A stretch of 64,000 nt of DNA from Holacanthus passer (GCA_025331565.1 JAFREQ010000075.1:248001-312000), one strand, 5' to 3'. Counted from the stretch's first letter, positions 12,660 to 22,803 are shown. The notes: generated by a model from the letters alone, not told the origin. Made by a program: numbers and translations.

Positions 12660-12978
12660 AATGGGCATCTTGTCAAGTGAATATCTGTGATAATCCAACA
12701 CTCACGAATGAATTCATAGAGAGCGGAGAAGCATGTTTCTGCCTTTGGTTCTGTTTTGTGTGTGGGGATAACCACATACCTACGCGTGTGTGTGATGAAA
12801 TAGATTAAAGGAAGGTCTACAGATTAGAGTATCTCATTGCTTCATACAAAGGTGAACCCAGCAAGGGGTGAACAAAAGGTCTTCAAATCCAGTTGTGGAA
12901 AAGGAATGTGAGATACTGTATACTGAGGGTGAAATCAAATCCGGATTTACCCTTTGCTCTTTAAATCATTTTCATATC

Positions 12979-13010
12979 TGTGTGTATGTGTGCATGTGTG
13001 TGTGTGTGTG
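12979..13010. repeat. (TG)n interrupted microsatellite
   Basis: TG units interrupted by TA and CA dinucleotides. It explains the His-Thr run in a minus-strand open frame. Confidence 0.85.
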
Positions 13011-13330
13011 ATCTTATTGATCTCTATGCATACACAAGACATCATTTTCTCAGCAAATGGCCAAAAAGGAAAGTGCCTTATATGCTTATGTGAGTGTGTG
13101 TAAAATGTATGGAGGGAGAGGCTGCACTTTTGATCTGTCGGTATTGAACATAGGTTATCAATAAATGCAGAGAAAGTAAGTTCTGTGGCCATGTCTTTGA
13201 TATATCTGAGTTTCAAAGTTCTGCCCTTGATACCTTGAAACCTGCTGCCTCTACCCCAATAAGCATTGATTCAGCTAAATAATTTATCTCTCTCCCTCTC
13301 TCTCACACGCTCATTTTTACTTCTATACCT

Positions 13331-13555
13331 GTGAGGACCCTCATTGACATAATGCAATCCCCAGCCTCTTACCCTACACTTAACCATCACAACTAAATGC
13401 CTAACCCCACCCTCACACTAATGCTTAAAACCAAGTTTGAGCCCTCAAACAGCCCTTTGAAGGTCTTTCCAAAAGTAAAGCCCAAAAGGCCAAAGTGTCC
13501 TCACTTTCCAAAAAACATCCTCACTCCTGAGGTCTGAAACTGAAATTGGCCTCAC
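13331..13555 (+). mobile_element. 225-bp MITE, GTGAGGACC ends
   Basis: The segment begins GTGAGGACC and ends GGCCTCAC, short inverted termini with one base missing on the right. It contains the block CTCATTGACATAATGCA near 13341 and a C-rich stretch with decayed CCTAACC-like units around 13368-13412. I recognise this as a very widespread teleost repeat usually found next to CA microsatellites, and a short CA tract does follow at 13573-13582. It has no coding capacity. I am not sure of its superfamily. Confidence 0.65.
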
Positions 13556-13734
13556 ACAGATAGATGTTTACTCACACACACACAGCTATAAATAGGAAAC
13601 ATATTTTATAAAGACATACCACTAATGAAACTGCTTGGCAAACTTAGCATTCTAGGTTTGTGTACCAGACTCTGCATCTGGATATAGGACTTTTTTGCAA
13701 ACAGACCATAAACAGTTCTGATTAGCCGTCACAG

Positions 13735-14618
13735 CCGCTCCACTATAGGGCCCAAGGCTGGAGCCCCCCACAGCTGTGTGCTCAACCCCCTCCTGTTCAT
13801 GCTGTACATCCATGACTGCAATTCCGGACATGGAGAGAACTCTGTTGTGAAGTTTGGGGATGACACCACCATCATCGCTCGGATGTCAAACAACGATGAG
13901 AATTCATATCAGGAAATCAACAATCTTGCAGCGTGGTGCACAGAGAAGATCTCACTGGTCAACACCAACAAACCCAAGGATCTGAGGCAAAGACAAGCAC
14001 GACTGTCTACATCAGTGGAGTTGAAATGGAAGAAGTGATCAGTTTTAGGTTCCTGGGAATCAGCATCAAAGAGAATCTGTCATGGATATCACACATCTCC
14101 ACCCTGGTAAAGAAAGCTTAGAAACCACCATTTCTTAAGAAGACTGAAGAAGGCAAAATTCCTGAGTGTCCTGAGACAGCATCATAACTGGAAACATTGC
14201 AAACTGGCATGGGATATGGACCCATAACAGGCAGGCTCTGCAGCGGCTGATTAAAACTGCCCGGAGCATCACTGGTACCATCTATTGACCATCAGTTATA
14301 TAGGTGAGGTGAGATGCCTGAAGGATACTAGACGACAATACCCACCCAGCAACAGCCTCTTTGCCCTGCTGACGTCTGACAAGCGATACAAAAGTATCCG
14401 CTGGTGTAACACCAGATACAGAGCAGCTTCTGTCCTTAGGCTGTGAGACTCCTCAGTTCATCTTCCGCACTACCCCATAAATAGTGGTTTATTTTTATTA
14501 ATATTATTTATTCATACATTATATAATTATTGTTTTCTGAGTAGCATAAAGGGACTGCAATGATCATTTCTTTATACAACCCTGTGTTGATGATGATAAA
14601 TAAATGAACCATGAACCT
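13735..14618 (+). mobile_element. L2/Rex-like LINE, 5'-truncated, with decayed RT
   Basis: A fragment of a non-LTR retrotransposon that keeps part of the reverse transcriptase. Translation gives LNPLLFMLYIHDC near 13780, then VVKFGDDTT at 13847-13870, where the catalytic F/YADD box carries Gly in place of Ala. After that come the conserved AAWC block and a frameshift around 13985-14000. The second frame continues FRFLGISIKENLSWISH and VKKA near 14045-14119. Downstream nucleotides still resemble the family's C-terminus and 3' UTR, ending in a run like GATGATAAATAAATGAACC near 14588-14610. Frameshift, stops and the altered catalytic box mean it is dead. Everything upstream of the RT palm is missing, as expected of 5'-truncated insertion. 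L2/CR1/Rex-type placement is inferred from the motifs. Confidence 0.85.
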
Positions 14619-15229
14619 TTTACCTTGTACTGTTAGCACAGATTTTCTCAGCGCTTTCTCAGAGGTTCCCTTTTCAAGATGCAATGCATTAAGACTTTTT
14701 AAAGAGCTGTCTTGATGCAAGTTGCTATTTCTAAAACTATTCCAAAAACTGTGTGCCTGTTTTCTAAGCTTCTCACATTGTTACCTTTGCCCTTTAATAC
14801 AGAAACTCGCCAGAGGAAAAGCAGAGGCAGCCAACACAATATGAGGAACTCGCCTGCAATGGTTAAGGACAAACTTAAGAAATACACTTTTTTCACTTGT
14901 AAGTTTTCATCTGGCACCCCAGTATTATCTCCCATTGAGTTTCTGTTACTTCAGAGCTGACAAAATATTTCCCTCAGCAGCTGCTTCAAGTTCAAACCAG
15001 GACTTGAAACCCGTAGCGCAGAATCCTGGCTTTGATGCATTAACCAACAGCACTATGGGGAGTATGGTACCAGCAGATGTTGTAACACATCATGGAACAA
15101 CAATGGCAGCGAACATAAAGGGGATTTAGACTTGAGAGAGAACAGTTTTGTCAGGGAAAGAGCGTGATCTCTTCTTTTTGGCTTTTTTGGTATGACGTGA
15201 TTAACACATTATTAGCCAATGCATGACTA
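14619..15229. other. Non-coding stretch, no gene recognised
   Basis: Unique-looking DNA between the LINE and the hAT-like relic. Small open frames at 14712-14960 and 14935-15129 overlap in different frames and resemble nothing I know. Confidence 0.55.
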
Positions 15230-15652
15230 GCGAGTGCTGATCAACCAAGGTTTGACCAACAAAGGCTTCTAAAGGCTGATCCTGATTGCAATAGCCAATA
15301 GGCAATATTTTCTGAACAGACGCCGGCCTCATTAAACTCGGTATCACACCAATCCACATTAAATACAATCTCTTTGTCAATACTATGATAAAGTTCAGTG
15401 TTTCTGCTACAGTATTAGCTACATTCATTCACTCACAGCAAGTTGCCAACTTTTAGTACCACAACATTGGGCCCTGGCCTCATGTTGCCATACATCAAAA
15501 TAATTTAAATGAGCTGCACAGAGTGTGGTCTACACATTTCAAGTTTGAGAAAAAGAAAGCACTGATACCAAAACAGTACTCTGTATTGGCAGATACCCTG
15601 AGATGAGTTACTGGAATCTGTATCAAGAGTGAAAAAGTTGGATGCATCTCTA
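15230..15652 (+). mobile_element. hAT-like non-autonomous element, right part
   Basis: Sequence from about 15410 to 15652 follows a familiar teleost DNA-transposon end. There is a CATTGGGCCCTGG block near 15465, CAAGTTTGAGAAAAAGAAAGCACTGATACC at 15540-15570, and decayed GTATCGG-type repeats at 15580-15635. It closes with GAAAAAGTTGGATGCATCTCTAC, the usual GTGCATCCCTA-type terminus. The left terminus is not visible, so it is truncated or too diverged to see. No transposase is present. The left boundary is approximate. Confidence 0.55.
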
Positions 15653-15714
15653 CAGCCAACTCTTTTAATTACAAGTTGTATTTGCAGTGTTAGATTTCGC
15701 TCCCAAAGAGTCTG

Positions 15715-16045
15715 GGACCAACTAGAGAAAGTTGTTGGGATGTTTGGGCTGCTCTCCTTGCATTGATGCTACCATGACTCTGACCCTGTATGCTATGGAG
15801 TGAGGACATCAGCAGTTGGAGGAACTTACGGTGGAAACCAGTTGAAATGATTTGGGAACCTACAATATCAGGATACTCCCTGGCTGCCTTCCTTTGGTGT
15901 TCCAGGCACAACCAATCAGAAGAAGACTGTGGTCAACCCAGGACATGTTAGAGAGACTAATCATAGAGTTGACCTGGGAGTACTTGGGAAACCTGGGGAG
16001 GAATTAGTAGAAGTTGTTGAGACATTTAAAAAGCTCTGCTTGCTT
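15715..16045 (+). mobile_element. LINE C-terminal and 3' relic
   Basis: Highly mutated remains of the C-terminus of a fish LINE ORF2. The nucleotide pattern matches the well-known block encoding a QLRWFGHL-type motif: 15836-15870 translates as NQLK, stop, FG. It continues through the GVPG region (about 15895), the AGPRTRW-like region (about 15940) and the W-LG-P-EEL region (about 15975-16010). The overlapping 89-codon frame at 15929-16198 is therefore a fragment of this relic plus flank. It lies about 60 bp after the hAT-like end in the same orientation. The family (RTE- or L1/Tx1-like) is uncertain. Confidence 0.55.
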
Positions 16046-17946
16046 TTTTGCCATGATGATTCTGTTCAAGATACACAACTTGAGAATGGTGGTTTGATGG
16101 ATGCACAGATGGATGGGAAAGTCTGCTTTTTCAGTTTTCATAGTTATTTACATCAGTTACTTGAAAGTTTGCATAATTTGTTCATGAAAAAGCTCTAATG
16201 CTTGAAGATTACGGTATTTTCTGAAACTCAGCATCATTGAATCACCACCAGTATTTTAATGCAAATCCAGATACAAACTAACAACAAAACATTTTCCATT
16301 AATAACATACCAGATTTAGAGGATTGTGCAACCTTGTATGTGTGCTTTCTAGTTTATTTATCTAATCATAAAAGCAAAAATGACTAAATCTAAATTTGAC
16401 ATAATTTACTTTGAGCTATTTTTCACTCTGATGATATTAAAAATGTTTTGTGCTCAAAAATACAGACTAAAGTGTTTGAAATAAATAATGAATTAAACAG
16501 ATTCAAGGGAACAATACCTAACTAATAACCTGTTTTACAGTCATATTATTTGTCTGTAAAAACTTTCTAATGAAGGTGCTACAGTTTGCCAAGGTTTCAA
16601 GGTTGTGCCCTTGGGCCTAGTGTGACTGAACATAAGTTAGGAGCAGGAACAGAGGGAGCAACAAAGAGATATAGGGGAAGTAAGAGAGAGAGAGAGAGAG
16701 AGAGGCAGAGGCAAAAACAGAGACAGAAAGAGACCGCAGCCAAAGTAATGAGCATTAGAAAAGCAGAGAGAAGATGAAAAGACTATCTTCCATGTTTTAT
16801 TCATATAGTTTGTTTTTAGCCTGTCGGCTCACATTATCTGCTGTGCACACACATACACATCAGCATTTATAAGAGCTTGCACAAGATGTTTTTCTTAATA
16901 CAGAAAAAATGTCCTGTTGAATGGCACTTTACAGGGCAAATGTTCTGAATCCTGGTTGGAGGCCATAGTCAACTGACTACTGGCTTCCACATTTCCAATT
17001 TATTCCAATAAAACATAACAGTCATTTATCTTACAAAATGGATAACTGAAATGTAAAAGAGCAAACTGAACAGGACAGAAAACAGAAATATAATTGACTC
17101 TTGAGTAAGAGATACTGATCATTGCCTCTTGCCAAAATGCCAGTATTGCCAATATCTACATTGGCACAAACCCTAACTGCTTGAGGACATAAATACACTT
17201 TATGGCGACAAGAATAATCTTTTGGCTACAGAGGGGAAAACTACAGGTATCTAGTGATTATATATATTATATATATGTTACGCACCCCATAGTTACTCTT
17301 TTGTGTCCCTTCAAGTAAAGTGATGCATCATATAACACTAGGAAACAATAGGAAAAGCACAGATGTTACTACCAACAATGGCTCTGTTCTATTCAGATGC
17401 CCCAGTGAGCCAGCATACATAACACCAGGACCCTGAAACTGAAACAGCTAAATGTAATTCATCCGTTGTTAATTGTATTATTCAAACCTGTGCTTTTCCC
17501 TCTGTGACATATCCAAATGGCTTTTTGTGAAAAAGACCTATTACCTTGCCATTACTTACTATTTTTGTGCCCCTCAAATGAGGCAGTGCATTGTTCTGTT
17601 GTAGGACTCCCAGCTGACGTAGAAGAATGAACAATAACACAAACAGCTAATAAAGCATGTAATCAACAAACTCAGAGCACATTCATATTTTCATATCTCT
17701 TTACTTGTCTCTAGGTTAAATCAAAACAATTTTTTCAGAAAATCAAAAGATTCCCTGCAAAAATATGCATTCGCTGAGAAAAGTCAAAACTCACAAGGCT
17801 ATGCAGAAGGTCAAATTTAAATCCCAGGAAACATTACAATAAGAAACATTCAGTCAGTATTAAGAAGAGGCTGAGCTTAAACCTTGTGGTAAATGCAATC
17901 AACAGCTTAAACACGTTTAAAGAATGAAATAAATAATTTGAATTAA
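16046..17946. other. Non-coding stretch, no gene recognised
   Basis: AT-rich unique-looking DNA with a (GA)n tract at 16683-16703 and an AT-alternating stretch at 17261-17279. The 63-codon frame at 16586-16777 is mostly Arg-Glu from the GA repeat. Confidence 0.55.
16683..16703. repeat. (AG)n microsatellite
   Basis: About ten AG units within a longer purine-rich stretch reaching about 16735. Confidence 0.9.
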
Positions 17947-18283
17947 AGGTGGGGTGAGTCACTCTGCAGAAAGATTATTGATGTTGCCGTCTCTCCTTCT
18001 TCACAATGTGATTATACATTAGCAAACTGGATTACAGTGAATATCTCCTCACGGTCTGCTAGCTGTCTGTCGTGTGTGTGCGCTGAAAAATATCATGGTG
18101 TTTGTACACAGCCCTGACTCTGTGAACAAAGTGTCCCGAACCAAGCAACAGGTAGTGTTTATGCTTGTGCAGGACAAGGGGGGTGGGGAGCGAGAGGAAT
18201 AATAAATCTGGCATGCAAATGTGTAATCACATTGTGAAGAAGGAGAGATCAACAGTCTTTCTTCAGAATGACTCACCCCATCT
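17947..18283. mobile_element. 337-bp MITE with ~75-bp TIRs and TTAA flanks
   Basis: The ends are long inverted repeats. The left end runs AGGTGGGGTGAGTCACTCTG and goes on to CTCTCCTTCTTCACAATGTGATTA (about 17947-18015). The right end (about 18210-18283) is its reverse complement with scattered mismatches. TTAA occurs at 17943-17946 and 18284-18287, as expected of a TTAA target duplication (piggyBac-like). The interior of about 190 bp codes for nothing and includes a G-rich run near 18178-18192. It could fold into a long hairpin. The superfamily is inferred only from the TTAA flanks. Confidence 0.88.
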
Positions 18284-19279
18284 TTAATTCTGGATCAATT
18301 TTGTGACTATGGCACAGCCTTCCAAATTTACCAGAACAAGTAGGGGTGGGGTGGTGCCCATCAGCAGACAAGGTTTTTACTCCCCACTTCTATTCTCAGG
18401 TTTTCTATCTGACACTCTCCGCTCTCTTTGCACTCATTTTTGAGAGAAAACACACTCCAGGTTGCTAAATAGAAAACCCAATCCACTCAGATGCTGTACA
18501 CAAAACAAAACAGAATTCAGAGGTGGCAAGATTACAAACAAGGCAAACACTCAGAATTGAAAGACAGGTGGCACGAATTGTAACAGAATAATTTATGTAT
18601 TTCAAATTGTGTTTTCGTGATGAGTTATGGAGATATGTACATACAGTAAGAGAAAAGCACTTCACTTCCTGGTAAATTTGGAAGTTAGTCCCAGCTGGCG
18701 TGCACAAGGATAACAAGCAAGTACATCAACACGCTTTCACTCACACACACAGTCCCAAAGTCAGTCAGGGAGCTTCTCCTTTTGCTGTTGGTGGCTAAAA
18801 AAAACTGTCAAATTTGAAGCAAAGGCAAGACGAAGGTCTGCCATTGTTATATCTGAACTCAACTTGCTTGTGGGATGGAGCGGTGTTGGAGCGAGAGAGA
18901 ACATCAACACACTGACTTTCAAAAAAGCCGCTCCCACCTTGTCTGCCTCCAGAATGTGCCTGTGGTGTGAGTGTGCCTGCTATATACAGAACCTGTGTGT
19001 GCATCTGTGTTTGAGCCTCGAGTTTGAGTGTGTGCAGCGGAACATGCAACAGAATCATTACAGTGATTTTCTTCAATTGCATAGGGCTAACATTAGATTG
19101 TAAAAGCAATGTACATTGTTATTGATGGTAAAATTGATGTTCCAGAATTTACTCAGCAAATTTATCCAGACAATCAAGGAAGCATGCTTCCTGGAAAAGA
19201 CCTCATCATCAGTCTCTCATTTTTCAGCTGTAACTCTTTAATCATCCCACCAGCCATGTACCCACTTTATTCATAGTTG
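18284..19279. other. Non-coding stretch, no gene recognised
   Basis: Unique-looking DNA. Open frames at 18465-18716 (minus), 18795-19109 (minus) and 18864-19103 (plus) overlap or abut and resemble nothing I know. Confidence 0.55.
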
Positions 19280-19408
19280 TGGGAGACTTGGAGGCAGGGT
19301 ACAGTCTGGACAGGCTGTCAGTCTATCACAGGGATAACACACATATAAACAGACTTAACCTTCTTGCTATGAGGCAACAGAGTTAACCTCTAAGCCAACA
19401 CACTGCCC
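19280..19408 (-). mobile_element. SINE-like element, internally deleted copy
   Basis: An abbreviated second copy of the family found complete at 21124-21478, in the same orientation. Shared blocks are GGACAGGCTGTCAGTCTATCACAGGG (19309-19334) followed by a TAACACACAT run. It then jumps to the CTTCTTGCTATGAGGCAACAG and AACACACTGCC head region (19361-19408), so the middle of the element is deleted. Confidence 0.65.
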
Positions 19409-19814
19409 TTTCTGTCATTATATACACGAATATGCTGACAACTGACATGGTAAAAACAATCACAGGTCAGGCATGTCAGTAATATCAACACATACACTGC
19501 CAAAAGCATGCTGTCTTTGGGATTTTGTCTTTTTTGAATTTTAGAACTGCAGAGATTTGCATTCAGCAGCAAGAACACCAGTAAGGTCGGCCACGTATTC
19601 TGGGTGATAAATCTAGGCTCGCAGTCGGTGGTCCAGTTCATCCTGAAGGTGTAGGATCGGGCTGAGTTCGGGCCTCTTTGCAGGCCAGTCAAGTGCTTTC
19701 ACATCAATCAGGGATTTTTTTCTGACTTTGTGCACAGGATACAAAACAAGAAACATAAACTGCTGCTACAAAATTGGAAGCACACTATTGACTAAAATAT
19801 CAGCGTGCAATGTA

Positions 19815-20238
19815 CAGTCAGGTCCATAAATATTTGGACAGTGAAACAATTTTCAGCATTTCACCACCAGCCAAACACCAGCCCAATGGATTTGAAGTGA
19901 AACAAGATGTGCTTTAAGTACAGACTTTCAGCTTTAATTTGAATTTATTTACAGCCAAATCAGGTGAACTGTGCAGGAATTACAACACATTTTATATGTG
20001 CCCTCCACCTTTTTAAGGGACAAAAAGTAATTGGACAATTGGCTGCTCAGCTGTTCCATGGCCAGGTGTGTGTTATTCTCTCATTATTTCATTTACAAGG
20101 AGCAGATAAAAGGTCTAGAGTTCATTTCAAGTGTGGTATTTGTGTGATTGTTAGTTTCATTTCAAATCCATGGTGGTGGTGTACAGAGCCGAAATGCTGA
20201 AAATTGTGTCAATGTCCAAATATTTATGGACCCGACTG
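19815..20238. mobile_element. 424-bp Tc1/mariner MITE nested in Tc1 relic
   Basis: A complete non-autonomous element with TIRs of about 48 bp. The left end begins CAGTCAGGTCCATAAATATT, and the right end read backward gives CAGTCGGGTCCATAAATATT. They differ at one of the first 26 positions, and the similarity continues through CAATTTTCAGCATTTC. TA at 19813-19814 and 20239-20240 is the target duplication. It sits at a TA of the older Tc1 copy, whose sequence resumes immediately after, so it must be the younger of the two. The 78-codon frame inside it is not a gene. Confidence 0.92.
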
Positions 20239-21110
20239 TATCATTAAGATTTCCTCTAACTGGAGCTTAGAGGTCCAGCCTAAACCACTGACAACAATCC
20301 CAGACCATAAGCAGGCCTAAGTATGTGATGTCCACTTCCACATATCCACTAAATCCACCATCACCTCAACTCACTCCACCCTGACCAACTGACTCGACGT
20401 AATTAAATCATGGATGCAAGCCAACTTTCTCAAACTAAACTCTGATAAACCTGCTGTGATCACTGATCCCAAAACTCTCACCCAAACCACACACAACTTC
20501 TGCCTCACCATCCTCAGCTCCGCTCTGTCTCCCTCCTCACACAACCTCAGAGTAATCTTTGAAAGTAACCTCTCATCACTAAAGCTGCCTTTTTCCACTT
20601 GAAAGACCTGTCTGTCCCTCTCCCTTCCTGTTGCAGAAATGCTGATCTTCGCCTTCTTCACATCGAGACGACTGTAACAGCATTCTCTGTGGTGCATCCT
20701 CCAAAGTCCTTAATTAACTCCAGCGCATCCAGAACTCTGCCTCTCACCCGCTCACACACTCCTGTCCTGATGACCACATCACTGCTGTCCTCCACTGCCT
20801 CCTTATCCCACAACAGATTCGATTCAAACTCCTTCTCGTCACTCGCTGAGCCCTCAACAACCAGGCCCCCTTCTCCATCGAGGCACTCCCTTCCAGCTCC
20901 TGTACCCACCATCGAGGACCTGATGAGGCCGTCTCTATAGCTGCTCCTTCTCCCCAAGCACATGACTGCTCTGATCTTACTATGTTCAAGAACATATTCA
21001 AAACTCATTTTTCAAAACTGCTTTTGATATTTGATTTTACGTCCTGCACTGCTCTGGTTCTTTGCTCTTTGTCATTCAAAGACTCTTTGACTATCTTTAA
21101 AAGCCAGCTA

Positions 21111-21123
21111 TAAATAAAATGTC
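21111..21123 (+). repeat. Target-site duplication, left copy
   Basis: TAAATAAAATGTC, identical to 21479-21491. The pair brackets the SINE-like element exactly. Confidence 0.93.
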
Positions 21124-21478
21124 CATCCATCCATCCATTCATTATCTGTACACTGCTTAATCCTCCGCAGGGTCGCGGGGGGCTGGAGCCTATCCCAGCC
21201 GACTTAGGGCGAAGGCAGGGGACACCCTGGACAGGTCGCCAGTCCATCGCAGGGCCACACACAGGACAAACAAACACATTCACACCTACGGACAATTTAG
21301 AATATTCAGTTAACCTCAGCATGTTTTTGGACTGTAGGAGGAAGCTGGAGTACCCAGTGAAAACCCACGCTGCACAGGGAGAACATGCAAACCCCACACA
21401 GAAAGAACCCAGGCGTCCTAACCGGGACGCTGTGAGCTGTGAGGGGCCAGTGCTAACCACTGCGCCACCGTGCAGCCC
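21124..21478 (-). mobile_element. Complete SINE-like retroelement with (TCCA)n tail
   Basis: A 355-bp minus-strand element. Read in its own direction it starts GGGCTGCACGGTGGCGCAG at 21478, with a TGGCGCAGTGGTTAGCACTG block resembling a tRNA-type box A head. It continues through GTTTGCATGTTCTCCCTGTG, TCCAAAAACATGCT, GCGATGGACTGGCGACCTG and GGGATAGGCTCCAGCCCCCC, and ends in tandem ATGG units (21124-21139 on the plus strand). This is one of the most abundant teleost retroelement ends. A perfect 13-bp duplication (21111-21123, 21479-21491) proves retrotransposition into the LINE 3' tail. The 151-codon minus-strand frame (21005-21460) lies mainly within it and is not a host gene. Whether it is a true SINE or the 3' end of an RTE/Expander-type LINE is uncertain. 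Confidence 0.9.
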
Positions 21479-21491
21479 TAAATAAAATGTC
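21479..21491 (+). repeat. Target-site duplication, right copy
   Basis: An exact copy of 21111-21123. Confidence 0.93.
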
Positions 21492-21558
21492 TTATTATCT
21501 TATTGCATTATTGTTAAGATGTGAGCATGGGTGTCCACATACCTTTGGCCATATAATT

Positions 21559-22758
21559 TATGATGAGAATATCTTTATTTTGCTAATTGAATTTGGCAGT
21601 TTTTGGAACATTTGCATTAGAATTGGAACATAACTATTATAGCAATTATACCTATATGTGCTGAAGCGAGACCCACACAAATGTGCTCACACACACACAC
21701 ACACACACACACAGAAAATGGACACACTGAAGCAGCCTGGATCACTCAGGACAGAGACCTTGTGCTCTCAACCTTTCTTTCCTGCACACATCAAAGAGTC
21801 AAACTGGTGCCCAGGTTCAAAATTTGTTTTTAGTAATTTAGTTTCTGGTGGCTCCAGTTTGTGTTGGTCAGTTTGTTTGGTTCTCAGATACAGTCCCAGC
21901 CAGAGGCAAACTCAGGGAAGCAGATGTACATCAAGCCAAATCTGACCTGAATGCAATAATATTGCTTTGCGGACCAACTCAAAGTTATCTTTCAGTACAT
22001 GCTGTTTGCTTTTTTTATTATTCTGATTGGCATGTTGATGAAATTCTAAAACACATCAGCAGATTTGGATACTTAGCAGATTAAAGCCTGTTAGACAACA
22101 TGCCCACTTAGTTTTGAATTTTCCAAACTTTTCATGATTTTTTTTTTCCTGTCATAAACTGACAAGTTCACACTCACAAATGCTGCTAGTTAATCATAAA
22201 ATTCCAGTTTTCAATTTAGTGCGACCGGCGCTGCAATTGTTATTTCAGGCACAATTCTAACAATCAGTCTGACATATAGACGCACGGCGATTCTTCTCCG
22301 CGTCTGCAGACAGTCCTCCTCAAATTAGTCAGAACTCTGCATCTTTTGAAACATCATGCTTTTCTCTTTTTGATTGGGAGCCAACTGCAGAATTTGGCAG
22401 CTGCTTCACTTCGTAAACCGAGGCGCAAACCCAATTTGGCAGCTGAAAGTGTGAGAGTCTCTGAGTGGAAACGCTGGGTCCTATGGTAGACGGAGTTTGA
22501 ATGACAAGCGAAGGGAGGGTGGATGTCTGATGATAGAGTCTGTTATTATGTCTCCTCCCTTTTTTTTACCTTCCCTTTCATATCTTAAGCCTCTGTGTGT
22601 GCCTGCCACACCGCCTCAGGATAGCACAACACTCAGCGGGCGTCTGAGGGAGGGTGTGTAGGTGAAGAGGCATGGGTGTTTGTGTTTTTGTGTGTTTGTG
22701 TGCTTTTCTGTATATTATTGGGCTTGGCTGTTAAGAGGGATGCTGGGAGGATGGGGGA

Positions 22759-22760
<2 letters not shown>
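21559..22760. other. Non-coding stretch, no gene recognised
   Basis: A (CA)n tract lies at 21688-21713. Between 22200 and 22460 CpG dinucleotides are more frequent than around it, and AATTTGGCAGCTG occurs twice (22392-22404 and 22432-22444). No exon is supported. Confidence 0.55.
21688..21713. repeat. (CA)n microsatellite
   Basis: About 13 CA units. It produces the Thr-His run in the overlapping plus-strand open frame. Confidence 0.95.

Positions 22761-22802
<42 letters not shown>
22761..22802. repeat. (GT)21 microsatellite
   Basis: The longest uninterrupted GT run in the window (42 bases), followed by a G-rich stretch. Pure alternating GT of this length can adopt Z-DNA. Confidence 0.97.

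Positions 22803-22803
<1 letters not shown>

Larger units (their letters stand above)
8533..13330. other. Non-coding stretch with simple repeats only
   Basis: Nearly 4.8 kb without a supported gene. It holds poly(T) at 9604-9620, (TA)n at 10913-10927, (GTTT)n at 12639-12659 and (TG)n at 12979-13010. The largest open frame, plus strand 10414-10830 (138 codons), overlaps two minus-strand frames and shows no recognised domain. The stretch at 11875-12200 has a transposon-like look, but I could not find terminal repeats. Confidence 0.55.
20345..21515 (+). mobile_element. L2-like LINE fragment nested in Tc1 relic
   Basis: The 3' part of a LINE ORF2, plus strand. Translation from 20411 gives WMQANFLKLNSDK, then DPKTLTQTTHNFCLT and LRVIFESNLS, motifs typical of a very abundant fish LINE RT/C-terminal region. 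Frameshifts and stops follow at about 20600, and later frames still show AFFTSRL-like, QLLYPP-like and KTHF-like remnants up to about 21020. The 3' UTR resembles family ends (AAAGCCAGCTATAAATAAAATGTC) and carries an inserted SINE-like element at 21124-21478. The LINE tail continues after it as TTATTATCTTATTGC at 21492-21506. It is inactive. Confidence 0.8.
19493..21558. mobile_element. Decayed Tc1-like transposon hosting nested insertions
   Basis: Remains of a teleost Tc1-like element interrupted by younger insertions. The left TIR candidate is ACTGCCAAAAGCATGCTG (19496-19513). The right TIR is GGTGTCCACATACCTTTGGCCATATAAT (21531-21558). Between them, 19549-19812 follows the family's transposase region read in antisense: AGATTTGCATTCAGC, then TAGGCTCGCAGTCGGTGGTCCAGTTCATCC (19614-19643), then GCAGGCCAGTCAAG (19680-19693), then AAATTGGAAGCACACTATTG. 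The match resumes at 20239-20310 (TTAAGATTTCCTCTAACTGGAG and AATCCCAGACCATAA). The gap holds a MITE at 19815-20238. A LINE occupies about 20345-21515. The transposase frame would be on the minus strand and is destroyed. Most of the right half of the element is missing. Confidence 0.75.

Noticed and set aside
16586..16777. Arg/Glu-rich 63-codon frame
   Set aside because: Product of the AG microsatellite.
20599..21008. Overlapping 113-, 116- and 85-codon frames on both strands
   Set aside because: They are alternative readings of the decayed LINE, which is better explained by shifted plus-strand frames.
21005..21460. 151-codon minus-strand open frame
   Set aside because: It is mostly translation of the SINE-like retroelement at 21124-21478.
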